Origin: JAQUGA01 sp964521105
Lineage (GTDB): Bacteria; Bacteroidota; Bacteroidia; Bacteroidales; WCHB1-69
Length of the DNA stretch: 31,964 nt
Direction of reading: 5' to 3'
NCBI GenBank assembly: GCA_964521105.1
Contig: CAZFPO010000026.1
Location: 1-31,964 of the forward strand
Shown here: positions 16,666-23,435 of the stretch, piece after piece
Numbering within the stretch: position 1 is the first letter of the stretch
Layout of the letters: every line of letters starts with the position of its first letter
Notes under the pieces: generated by a model
The model's database searches: none
Told to the model about the DNA's origin: nothing
The model's input: the letters and a program-made list of their open reading frames with translations, nothing else
Position numbers and translations under genes: made by a program

Positions 16666-17592
16666 ATGTTTGTAAAAAAAAATATACTAAAAAACTCAAA
16701 AACTATATTTGTAATTGATTTTAATTCAATTGAATCACATTCAAACTGGTTAATTGAAAATCGAGTGAATAAAATTGACCTAAGAAAGTACCCTTCAAAA
16801 TTTATAACAATTGACTTTTCTAAATGTAGATTTCTTAAGCCTTATCATATTGCTCCTTTGGCTTGTCTTATTCATGAATATCAATCAAAAGGTTACAATA
16901 TAAAAATCGGAGAAATCCCAGATAAAATAAAAACTTACTTAAGCACTTTCTATTTTGAGCAATTTTGCAACAACTCTTATGACAATAATTTCCCTGAACC
17001 TTTAGATTATAAGACATTGCCTTTGTGGAAAATTAATCAAACAGGCATTAATATTTACCCCATAAAAGCTCAAGAATATTTCGAGAAAAATCATTTTGAT
17101 GGAATGAGTCTCTTTGCCTTAAGTCTTTTACTTGCCGAATTAATGAATAATGTTTTTGATCATTCTAAGTCTAAAATACCAGGTTTTACATTCACACAAT
17201 ATAATTCAACAAAAAAGCAAATTATTACATGTGTTTGTGATTTCGGAATAGGAATACCTAAGCAAGTAAATCAATATTTGAAAGAAACAGGAAATCCAAG
17301 ATTAGATAATATTTCTGCTTTGATAAAATCTTTTGAATTAAATTTTTCAACAAAATCAAAGCCTCATAATAGAGGGTTTGGATGGGATAATATTTTTTCA
17401 AATGTAACCTTTTTAAAAAGTAAAATGCTAATTATTAGCAATAATGCATTATATTGGTTGTTAGAAAATAATGAAGTTAAAACAGCATTATTGAAAAACT
17501 ACTTTCCAGGAACCTGTGTTATCATTTACTTAAACACTGATTATTTGCCCGAAAAAGAAGAAGAAATTGCTGATGAGCTAACGATATTTTAA
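16666..17592 (+). CDS. GHKL (HATPase_c) ATP-binding protein with STAS-like N-terminus
   Basis: A 308-residue soluble protein. Residues 140-290 have the Bergerat ATP fold: N box LLLAELMNNVFDHS (Glu158, Asn, then DHS at 165-167), G1 box DFGIGIP (192-198) and a G2-like RGFGWDNI (236-243). Residues 45-80 (FITIDFSKCRFLKPYHIAPLACLIHEYQ) resemble an STAS strand-helix unit. There is no His-containing dimerisation domain or receiver, so it is not an ordinary sensor kinase; by analogy with SpoIIAB/RsbW and their partners it could be a protein kinase or switch acting on the small STAS-like protein encoded 20 bp downstream. Target unknown. Codon use and AT content are like the accessory genes. Domain call firm, function inferred. 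Confidence 0.75.
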   Translation: MFVKKNILKNSKTIFVIDFNSIESHSNWLIENRVNKIDLRKYPSKFITIDFSKCRFLKPYHIAPLACLIHEYQSKGYNIKIGEIPDKIKTYLSTFYFEQFCNNSYDNNFPEPLDYKTLPLWKINQTGINIYPIKAQEYFEKNHFDGMSLFALSLLLAELMNNVFDHSKSKIPGFTFTQYNSTKKQIITCVCDFGIGIPKQVNQYLKETGNPRLDNISALIKSFELNFSTKSKPHNRGFGWDNIFSNVTFLKSKMLIISNNALYWLLENNEVKTALLKNYFPGTCVIIYLNTDYLPEKEEEIADELTIF

Positions 17593-17612
17593 TTATCTTT
17601 GTACTCAAAATT

Positions 17613-17906
17613 ATGAAAACTCAGAAAATAATAATTAAAGACATTGTAGTTGGGTATACTTCCAACAGCGATGGTCTGATTTTAAAGGCAGCGATAGAAC
17701 AATCTATAAATGCTTCAGGATCTGTTATTTTGTCTTTTGAAGGAGTTACTTCTGCTTCCAGCTCATTTTTGAATTCTTCAATAGGAGAAATAATTGACAA
17801 ATACGGATTAATTTTTTTAAAGAACAGAATCAAAATCACTAATTATACTCCGAGTATTGCTTTGATGATACAAAAGTATGTTTCAAACTTCAAAGAAACA
17901 GCTTAA
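17613..17906 (+). CDS. STAS-like DUF4325 protein
   Basis: A 97-residue protein with the DUF4325 (PF14213) pattern: a first strand IIIKDIVVGY, helix GLILKAAIEQSINA, strand GSVILSFEGV, the signature SASSSFLNSSIGEIIDKYG, then IKITNYTPSIALMIQKYV. The Ser-rich strand-to-helix turn occupies the place of the phosphorylatable Ser of anti-anti-sigma factors. It starts 20 bp after the GHKL ATPase and is surely cotranscribed; a TATCTTTG box at 17594-17601 might give an extra short transcript. The pair looks like a minimal anti-sigma/anti-anti-sigma-style switch, but no sigma factor or other target is encoded next to it. The stop lies 2 bp from the convergent barrel gene. Confidence 0.75.
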   Translation: MKTQKIIIKDIVVGYTSNSDGLILKAAIEQSINASGSVILSFEGVTSASSSFLNSSIGEIIDKYGLIFLKNRIKITNYTPSIALMIQKYVSNFKETA

Positions 17907-17907
17907 C

Positions 17908-19068
17908 TCAGAAACTCCACTTCAAAAGCGCGTAAATACTTGTTCCTGCTTGACTTAAAATTGGGCTTTTCCCACCTGTAAATATTTGAGAAAGCAATTT
18001 GAAATCAATATTTTTTTTAACCGAATAAGAGATATTCGGCGAAATAAACCAAGCCTCTTCTTCAGGAAAATACATACTGGATAATCCAGCTGACCACAAT
18101 GGGCTTAATGCTTTCTGACCCATCAATAACACGGCATATTTTGTAAAAAATATTCGATCGGCAGATAATGGTTCTGTTAATGAAAAGAAATTTGCCGATG
18201 ATTGCTTTGGTTGGTTATACAAAATTTCGAGATTGGTATAAATTCCATTCTTGAAGATGTAGTCGAATGATAATACAGCAACCGTATTTGAAGCATTTCG
18301 GTTGCTCCACAAACTATCTACGTCAGTAAAGTGCGATATTTCGCCTTTAAATCCAATTGGACCCAAACGCCCTGCCCAAGCAGTTCCTAAAACAAATCGG
18401 TTTCGGTAATACGCACTAATAAATTGAAAATCGTAGGATTTTTTATTAAAACTGTATAACATGGCGGCAGTTGACATTTTCAAATTTTTTTTCGGAGCAA
18501 GAGCTACCTCAAACCGACTTAATTCCGACGTGTATTTTTTAATTCGTATGGCATCGGTTCCAGGTCTTTCCTCGTAATCAAAATCGAAAAAATTGTATGA
18601 ATTAAATAAATCGTTGGGATTAAATGCAAGTGCAACTCCCCAATTTATTCTCTGTCGACCGATAGTTGCTTCCCATGTTCCTTTTCGGAGTTCCAAATTA
18701 CAACGGTCAATTTGAGTATGAAATGCAACATCTCCCTCTGAAAAAAGCACCCAAGATGCATCAATCAACCCGCCATCCTGTTCCAAATAACTCACATACA
18801 TCGGATTAGCAATTGATTTTGAAGTCAACATTCGATTCCGAACCGAAAATGAAGCAACCCATGAAGGTTTTGTATAGGAAAAATTCAGTCGATTATTTAG
18901 CGTATTAGACCATGATTGATGATTCTCGCTAATATTTATTGATGGCAATGTTTTCACATATCCTTTCAAAATAAAAGAAGGAGTTTTTTCGGAATTTAAA
19001 GAATCAACTTCCTGTGCATTTGCGATGTAAATAGACATTAACACGATAAATACAAAAACTATTTTCAT
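17908..19068 (-). CDS. Outer-membrane beta-barrel protein, probable efflux-operon component
   Basis: A 386-residue protein with signal peptide MKIVFVFIVLMSIYIANAQ, then about fourteen amphipathic strands of 9-12 residues and a C-terminal aromatic Phe, as in outer-membrane barrels. The block GRQRINWGVALAFNPNDLF followed by PGTDAIRI resembles the region of DUF1302/alginate-export-like barrels. Such barrels are often linked to a LolA-like protein and a permease system like the one at 25.0-29.8 kb, so I infer it is the displaced last gene of that operon. It now lies 15 bp after an AAA ATPase and may be read through from it. No specific substrate can be named. Confidence 0.65.
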   Translation of the reverse strand: MKIVFVFIVLMSIYIANAQEVDSLNSEKTPSFILKGYVKTLPSINISENHQSWSNTLNNRLNFSYTKPSWVASFSVRNRMLTSKSIANPMYVSYLEQDGGLIDASWVLFSEGDVAFHTQIDRCNLELRKGTWEATIGRQRINWGVALAFNPNDLFNSYNFFDFDYEERPGTDAIRIKKYTSELSRFEVALAPKKNLKMSTAAMLYSFNKKSYDFQFISAYYRNRFVLGTAWAGRLGPIGFKGEISHFTDVDSLWSNRNASNTVAVLSFDYIFKNGIYTNLEILYNQPKQSSANFFSLTEPLSADRIFFTKYAVLLMGQKALSPLWSAGLSSMYFPEEEAWFISPNISYSVKKNIDFKLLSQIFTGGKSPILSQAGTSIYALLKWSF

Positions 19069-19083
19069 GCTTGCATTTTTAGA

Positions 19084-20292
19084 TTATTTTACTAAGAGCA
19101 TACAAAAATCTTTAACATGCATGCGTATAATGCCTTTGTATGAAGATGTCTCTGAAAATTCATCCATTGTTACCACATATTTCGGAAAATTGTCGGGTAT
19201 TTGAAGAAGATTTCCAAACTCACGATTTATGGTTTCTTCATTTGTTAGCAAATAAGCAACTTGAACATAAATCTTTTCACCAGCTTTTTGAGCAATAAAA
19301 TCAATTTCCTTATTATCTTCAAACCCAACACTTACTTTGTATCCTGCCATTCTTAAATGTAGGTAAACTATGTTTTCAATTATTTTATGAATATCCGTTG
19401 ATTTGTAACCAACGATTGCATTTCTAATCCCTAAATCTTCAAAAAAATATTTTTCGCCAATTTCAAAAATTTTCTTCCCTTCAATTCCGGTTCTTCTTAC
19501 TTTAGATACTAAGAAAGATGTTTCTAAGTATCCCAAATAATCAATGACTACTTGAGTCGATATATTTATTTTTTGTGATTTAAGATAATCGCTAATTTTT
19601 TTGGAAGAAACCACACTGCCAAGATTATCAGATAAAAACTCAACTAAATTTTCTAAAAACTTCACATTTCTAATATTAAATCTTGCTACGACATCTTTAA
19701 GAAGCACCGTGTTATATATGCTTATCAAATACTCATAAACAACTTGAATATCTTTACTTAGATTAACCAAATAAGGTAATCCGCCAAGTTTCAAATATTC
19801 GTAAAATGATTCATTTGAATCTGAAAGATTGTGAAAAGCTAAAAATTCAGAATAACTCAAACCAAAAATTCTAATTTCGATATGCCTGCCGCTTAAAAAA
19901 GTTGCAAGTTCACTTGATAAAAGATTGGCATTGCTTCCAGTACAATAAATATCATAATTTTCCCTTGTCTGTAAATCTCTTAATGCAACTTCAAATGATG
20001 AAATATCCTGAATCTCATCAATAAATAAAGCTACTTTTTGATCATTTTTAGTGCTTTTTTTTAAGTAATTTAATAAATCTTGAGCATCTTTGATGTGTGA
20101 AAATTCAGTAAGCTCCTTGTTAATATATATGATTTGCGTGTTAGGTTCTTGATTTTTTATGATGTCAATGATTTGCATCAAAAGATAACTTTTCCCAACT
20201 CTTCGCTGACCGACTATGACTTTAATCAACGATTTGCCCATAAAAGGTTTAATTTTATCTAAGTACAATGGTCTAATAATAGCATCATTCAT
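19084..20292 (-). CDS. AAA_14/DUF4143-type ATPase (COG1373), copy 1
   Basis: A 402-residue cytoplasmic ATPase. Walker A GQRRVGKS at 28-35, Walker B VALFIDEIQDIS near 88-99, sensor-like YDIYCTGSNANLL, then a winged-helix-like middle (SKKISDYLKSQKINISTQVVIDYLGYLE) and a C-terminal domain that in relatives is PD-(D/E)XK-like. Here the core reads NKEIDFIAQKAGEKIYVQVAYLL: the Asp is kept, but the usual E-x-K is Q-x-A, so this copy should lack nuclease-type chemistry. The physiological role of the family is unknown. It is more diverged from the other two copies in this window than they are from each other. Its promoter is bracketed by three TTCAATTATA repeats at 40-bp spacing. Start ATG 20292 follows the promoter directly. 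Confidence 0.85.
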   Translation of the reverse strand: MNDAIIRPLYLDKIKPFMGKSLIKVIVGQRRVGKSYLLMQIIDIIKNQEPNTQIIYINKELTEFSHIKDAQDLLNYLKKSTKNDQKVALFIDEIQDISSFEVALRDLQTRENYDIYCTGSNANLLSSELATFLSGRHIEIRIFGLSYSEFLAFHNLSDSNESFYEYLKLGGLPYLVNLSKDIQVVYEYLISIYNTVLLKDVVARFNIRNVKFLENLVEFLSDNLGSVVSSKKISDYLKSQKINISTQVVIDYLGYLETSFLVSKVRRTGIEGKKIFEIGEKYFFEDLGIRNAIVGYKSTDIHKIIENIVYLHLRMAGYKVSVGFEDNKEIDFIAQKAGEKIYVQVAYLLTNEETINREFGNLLQIPDNFPKYVVTMDEFSETSSYKGIIRMHVKDFCMLLVK

Positions 20293-20294
20293 GT

Positions 20295-20384
20295 TTCAAT
20301 TATAAATTAAATTTTATGCAAAAATAATAAAAGATTCAATTATAATTGATGAAAAATGAAAAATCATTAATAATTTCAATTATA
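20295..20384. promoter_or_regulatory. Triple direct repeat bracketing the promoter of AAA ATPase 1
   Basis: TTCAATTATA lies at 20295-20304, 20335-20344 and 20375-20384, an exact 40-bp period. On the minus strand a TATTTTTG -7 box (20319-20326) sits between copies 1 and 2: copy 1 falls in the leader just before the ATG, copy 2 in the -33 region, copy 3 upstream. This is a repressor-operator layout. Copy 2 extends to a near-perfect palindrome (TTCAATTATAATTGA). Confidence 0.65.
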
Positions 20385-20470
20385 GGTGAATTGGATTAAT
20401 GTTTTTGGAAAATCTATTTAATGGTTGTAATATCAATTAGTTATGCAACTTTAGGAGTATAAATTAAAAT

Positions 20471-20550
20471 TTATACTTTACGAAAAGTATTTCGAGTACA
20501 GACGAATTATTCTTCAGATTTTGCATTTATTTCGACTACGGACGAATTAT
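20471..20550. repeat. 80-bp dispersed direct repeat, copy A
   Basis: Matches 23197-23276 in the same orientation with six mismatches over 80 bp. Internally it holds two versions of TTCGAGTACAGACGAATTAT (20491 and 20531), 40 bp apart. It ends one base before the stop of the next lipoprotein gene. Confidence 0.9.
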
Positions 20551-20551
20551 T

Positions 20552-20983
20552 CTAATTTGAAAATTCCTTCCATTTTACTATTTTTTTATTTTTTATTTGA
20601 AAGGTGGTTGGAGTATAAGGAAAAGCATAACTATCCAATACAAAAGGTGATTCTTTAACTTGATGAAAATTTTCATATAAGGAGGAGTCTATATCGTATA
20701 GAATTAGTTCAAAATCATAAAGAACATATATTGGAGGTTCGAAATTCTGTTTTGAATTTTCTAACACATGAGTATAATTGTATTTTTGCAAACCTGCACC
20801 ACACGACAAAACAGGTGTTCGCATAACAATAATTGAGAATTCATTGTTATTATCAAATTTATTGCTATTTTCAACTGTATACCTGATAATTAAATCTTCA
20901 TCTGGGTACTTTTGCCTACATGATATACTTAAGAACGTAAATAGGCAAATGGCAATTAAAAAAATTAATTTATTACAATTCAT
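20552..20983 (-). CDS. Small predicted lipoprotein, unknown function
   Basis: A 143-residue protein with a lipoprotein signal (MNCNKLIFLIAICLFTFLSISC; lipobox SISC, Cys22). The mature part (RQKYPDEDLIIRYTVENSNKFDNNNEFSIIVM...) has no domain I recognise and only one further Cys. Its start overlaps the end of the upstream DUF4221-like gene by 11 bp, so translation is probably coupled and the two products may act together in the envelope. Very AT-rich. The last codons run into the edge of the 80-bp repeat A, so its true C-terminus could have been altered by that repeat. Confidence 0.65.
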   Translation of the reverse strand: MNCNKLIFLIAICLFTFLSISCRQKYPDEDLIIRYTVENSNKFDNNNEFSIIVMRTPVLSCGAGLQKYNYTHVLENSKQNFEPPIYVLYDFELILYDIDSSLYENFHQVKESPFVLDSYAFPYTPTTFQIKNKKIVKWKEFSN

Positions 20984-22118
20984 AGTCTATGATATAAAGT
21001 TTAATCATATTATTAGTCGAGCTTAATAAATATATTTTCTGGTTAAAAGTAAAACAAAAATTTGGTATAAATGAATTTGCTTTAGTTTCAATTAAACCCA
21101 GTGTATAACATTCTTTATCAAAGACAAAGCAACTTTTACTACGAAAAGAAAAATCAGGTTTTAATCCGTTTTCATCTCTTTTAGGGACAGGATTTAATAA
21201 CAATAAAACTAATCTATCTGTTTGATAATCATAACATAATCCTTGCTGAATATATGATTCCATGTACTTTTTCTTGATATATTGGTAGCTTAATGATTTT
21301 TTTTCTTGATAATTTGCATTATCTATCTTTTTTCTCAAACATGGTTTGTCTATAATTTTATAGGATTTGTTTTTTGTATCATATATTTGGAATTCACTTT
21401 GAAAGCTACCTTTACTAATTAATTTGTCATTAGCATATACAAAATGATATTTCATGTTAGGATTAAAAACAAACACAGAATCAGCTATGTTAGCTGTAAT
21501 TTTTTTAATTTTATCATTTTGAATATTATACTGTGCAAATCGCACAATTTTCTTTTTATTTTTGATATCCTCCATGTAATCAACCGTTCTATCACTATAT
21601 TCACTATAAATCATCTTTTTTGAAACATCATAGAAAAAGGGAGAATTTCTGGAAGTGAAATAACCCTTATCATCCCACTTAATTGTTTTATAAATAATAT
21701 TGTTATTAGTGCTATAAAAATAAAACGCAGAATCTGTAGAAATTATCAATGAATCTGAATTTATAATAAATAATTTCTCGCAGTTTTCATTTTTTAAAAT
21801 ACTTTTCATTTCGTTTGAAAAGACCTTTTCATCTACCAACTTATCTGAATCTTCAATTGTGTATTTATCAAGAAAATAACTTTTGTCTCTTTCAATGATT
21901 GCCCAGAGAAAAACAGTATCATCAAAAAATTTCATATCAATTAAACTAAAACCTTTATTAAATCCTACAAAATATCCTTCATTCAACCTTATTGTATCGG
22001 ATAAAGATTTATGTTTAAGAGGAGCAGGGTCTGCTTCTTTTGCATTTTTACATGAAAAAATAAACAGAAGTAATATTTGTATTATGAGCCATTTTGCCTT
22101 GTATTTTACGTTAATCAT
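20973..22118 (-). CDS. Lipoprotein, DUF4221-like six-bladed beta-propeller
   Basis: A 381-residue protein. MINVKYKAKWLIIQILLLFIFSC is a lipoprotein signal (lipobox IFSC, Cys23). The mature protein has repeated strand-rich segments (GFSLIDMKFFDDTVFLWAI, KLFIINSDSLIISTDSAFYFYS, YHFVYANDKLISKGSFQSEFQIYD, YDYQTDRLVLLLLNPVP, FNQKIYLLSS), the pattern of Bacteroidota six-bladed propellers of the DUF4221 group. Such lipoproteins commonly occur next to small secreted peptides in Bacteroidales. Likely anchored at the periplasmic or outer face of the outer membrane. Overlaps the following lipoprotein gene; no promoter box is obvious in the 119 bp upstream, which carry an inverted repeat. Propeller fold is inferred from pattern, not from a search. 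Confidence 0.65.
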   Translation of the reverse strand: MINVKYKAKWLIIQILLLFIFSCKNAKEADPAPLKHKSLSDTIRLNEGYFVGFNKGFSLIDMKFFDDTVFLWAIIERDKSYFLDKYTIEDSDKLVDEKVFSNEMKSILKNENCEKLFIINSDSLIISTDSAFYFYSTNNNIIYKTIKWDDKGYFTSRNSPFFYDVSKKMIYSEYSDRTVDYMEDIKNKKKIVRFAQYNIQNDKIKKITANIADSVFVFNPNMKYHFVYANDKLISKGSFQSEFQIYDTKNKSYKIIDKPCLRKKIDNANYQEKKSLSYQYIKKKYMESYIQQGLCYDYQTDRLVLLLLNPVPKRDENGLKPDFSFRSKSCFVFDKECYTLGLIETKANSFIPNFCFTFNQKIYLLSSTNNMIKLYIIDYEL

Positions 22119-22176
22119 ATTATTGTTTATTGATATTAAGTGGTTTAGAATAGAATTTAAGTAGTTATGATTAGCA

Positions 22177-22214
22177 TTTTATCCTTTGAGCTAATTTCAA
22201 CGCAAAGGATAAAA
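22177..22214. terminator. Inverted repeat, possible terminator of the small lipoprotein gene
   Basis: TTTTATCCTTTG (22177-22188) pairs perfectly with CAAAGGATAAAA (22203-22214) around a 14-nt loop, 24 bp downstream of the stop of the minus-strand gene. There is no T-run after it on that strand, so it may end transcripts poorly or protect them. Confidence 0.5.
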
Positions 22215-22237
22215 CACAAAAATTATTGGTGAACTAA

Positions 22238-22702
22238 TTAATTTGCGGGATAATTTTTAAGAATCTCATCAGGATGATATGATAATCCTTGATTATAAAG
22301 TATTACATAAAAATCATAAAACCTTTCAACAAACCATTTTTCATTAGTTAAAATATTTTCACCTTTTAACCAATGATCAATATCAACTTGAGTAAAACCT
22401 AATTCAATTATTTTTTTATACTCAATATAATCATTGCCTATTTTAACAGGAGTACAAGAAAAAGCTTTTGGACATTGATTAGTATATTCTGTTCTATCAC
22501 ATCGAACTCCAAAAACATATCTATCTCCAATGTTATAAGCACAAGTTGCTATTGAATATTTATCACTAGAAGCTGAAAATATTTCGTACTTACCATCAGA
22601 TTGGCGAATTGATGATTTATTATTTACTTGAAGATAATCTTCTTTTTGACAACTAATAAGTGTTATTATAAAGAAAAGCAAAATTGCATTTATTTTTTTC
22701 AT
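22238..22702 (-). CDS. Small Cys-containing lipoprotein, unknown function
   Basis: A 154-residue product from the ATG at 22702, chosen because MKKINAILLFFIITLISC gives a clean lipoprotein signal (lipobox LISC, Cys18); a longer frame to 22792 would add 30 residues including six Asn encoded by an (AAT)6 tract and would overlap the promoter. The mature part holds four Cys (ATCAYN, GVRCDR, TNQCPK, FSCTPV) that could form two disulfides in the periplasm, and a helical C-terminal half (YKKIIELGFTQVDIDHWL, WFVERFYDFYVILY). I do not recognise the family. It is divergent from the small RNA candidate and upstream of the propeller lipoprotein, possibly one functional group. Confidence 0.65.
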   Translation of the reverse strand: MKKINAILLFFIITLISCQKEDYLQVNNKSSIRQSDGKYEIFSASSDKYSIATCAYNIGDRYVFGVRCDRTEYTNQCPKAFSCTPVKIGNDYIEYKKIIELGFTQVDIDHWLKGENILTNEKWFVERFYDFYVILYNQGLSYHPDEILKNYPAN

Positions 22703-22720
22703 ATATTTAATAATTAGTTT

Positions 22721-22738
22721 ATTATTATTATTATTATT
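22721..22738. repeat. (ATT)6 microsatellite in the lipoprotein leader
   Basis: Six perfect ATT units lie 19-36 bp upstream of the lipoprotein ATG (22702) and downstream of its candidate -7 box (22769-22776), i.e. in the 5' leader. Confidence 0.9.
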
Positions 22739-22768
22739 TAAAATTAGTTTTTCGAGTAAATTTTCTTT

Positions 22769-22776
22769 CAAAAATA
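22769..22776 (-). promoter_or_regulatory. Candidate -7 box for the small lipoprotein gene
   Basis: TATTTTTG on the minus strand fits TAnnTTTG; predicted leader about 60 nt, including the ATT tract. No strong -33 element seen. It lies back to back with the small RNA promoter 50 bp away. Confidence 0.4.
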
Positions 22777-22824
22777 CACGTGCTTTTAACATTTTATAAT
22801 AAAGCTTAAAGCAATTTATTTATT

Positions 22825-22832
22825 TATCTTTG
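22825..22832 (+). promoter_or_regulatory. -7 box of the small RNA candidate
   Basis: TATCTTTG fits TAnnTTTG exactly, followed by GCAGAGCA, and stands directly before the structured RNA. No clear TTG at -33. Confidence 0.5.
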
Positions 22833-22913
22833 CAGAGCATTTGGTTTTATTACTAAATGTGTCAATCCGAAAGAGACCGGTCAGTGGTTCTGCAAGACCA
22901 TTGCCGGTTTTTT
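22833..22913 (+). ncRNA. Probable small RNA with intrinsic terminator
   Basis: About 75-80 nt between the TATCTTTG box and a T6 run, without a useful ORF. Hairpin 1: CATTTGGT pairs with ACTAAATG (22838-22859, 6-nt loop, one G.T). A single-stranded-looking linker GTCAATCCGAAAGAG follows. Hairpin 2: ACCGG...CCGGT with inner AGTGGT/ACCATT around TCTGCAAG (22876-22908), about 12 bp with one bulged T, ending in six T, a textbook intrinsic terminator. No gene starts on the + strand for several kb, so it is unlikely to be a leader attenuator. I do not recognise the family; the minus-strand neighbours are the lipoprotein gene (divergent) and the ABC remnant. Confidence 0.65.
22876..22913 (+). terminator. 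Intrinsic terminator of the small RNA
   Basis: Stem ACCGG/CCGGT continued by CAGTGGT/ACCATTG, single bulge, loop TCTGCAAG, then T6 (22908-22913). Confidence 0.85.
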
Positions 22914-23048
22914 ATGTTAATAATAAGAAAAACATCTTACTAAAACACAATGCAATAATATGATTTTTTTTTTTTATGTACACATAAATAATGTGTTAAA
23001 TAATGTTAACTTCAATATTTATCGACCATGTGATATGTGGTGAATGTT

Positions 23049-23147
23049 TTAAAATTCGATATTTTTCACCATTCCATCTTCAATTGTAATTATTCTTCGT
23101 GCTTTGTCAACAACTCTTTTGATGGATTGATGTCTGTGAAAATCTAA
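23049..23147 (-). pseudogene. 3' remnant of an ABC-transporter ATPase gene
   Basis: In one minus-strand frame this reads ...HRHQSIKRVVDKARRIITIEDGMVKNIEF and a stop; the intact ATPase at 25058-25741 ends STHDQRVVDKARRVITLEDGSIKSDELK. The H-loop region, R-VVDKARR and the IT-x-EDG turn are all there, but an in-frame stop at 23148-23150 and the absence of Walker A, signature and Walker B upstream show that only the last 30 or so codons remain. DNA identity to the intact gene is high only over about 30 bp, so it is the tail of a paralogue rather than a fresh duplication. Confidence 0.8.
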
Positions 23148-23196
23148 TTAATGGTGGCTCAAAAATCTAAAACAACAAATAATATCATTAAAAATT

Positions 23197-23276
23197 TTAT
23201 ATTTTACGAAAAGTATTTCGAGTACAGACGAATTATTCTTTAGAATTTGTATTTATTTCGAGCACGGACGAATTAT
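23197..23276. repeat. 80-bp dispersed direct repeat, copy B
   Basis: Same orientation as copy A at 20471-20550, 74 of 80 bases identical by eye, again with two internal 20-bp units 40 bp apart (23217 and 23257). The 2.65 kb between copies A and B holds the three lipoprotein genes, the small RNA and the ABC remnant. Confidence 0.9.
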
Positions 23277-23340
23277 AAACTTTTTTTCATACAAATGCAA
23301 ATCTAAAAATCAGCATAAATGTATATTATTTTTATATTAA

Positions 23341-23425
23341 TGTAACAAAACAAACCCAGATTTAGGAATTATTTGTAACAAAACAAACCCAGTTTGAGTA
23401 AAAATTTGTAATAAAACAAAGGCAG
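23341..23425. repeat. 33-bp-period triple repeat downstream of AAA ATPase 2
   Basis: TGTAACAAAACAAACCCAG starts at 23341 and 23374, and a variant (TGTAATAAAACAAAGGCAG) at 23407: exact 33-bp period, 19-bp core plus 14-bp variable spacer. The array lies 11 bp beyond the stop codon of the ATPase and duplicates the array on its 5' side. Confidence 0.9.
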
Positions 23426-23435
23426 TTTGCATTTT

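Noticed and set aside
22703..22792. Longer N-terminus of the four-Cys lipoprotein, with six Asn
   Set aside because: It would place the lipoprotein signal 30 residues inside the protein and start upstream of the -7 box.
23341..23425. Spaced direct repeats that look like a small CRISPR array
   Set aside because: Repeat 19 bp and spacer 14 bp are too short, only three copies, spacers are AT-rich and share bases, no cas genes, and an equal array lies on the other side of the gene.
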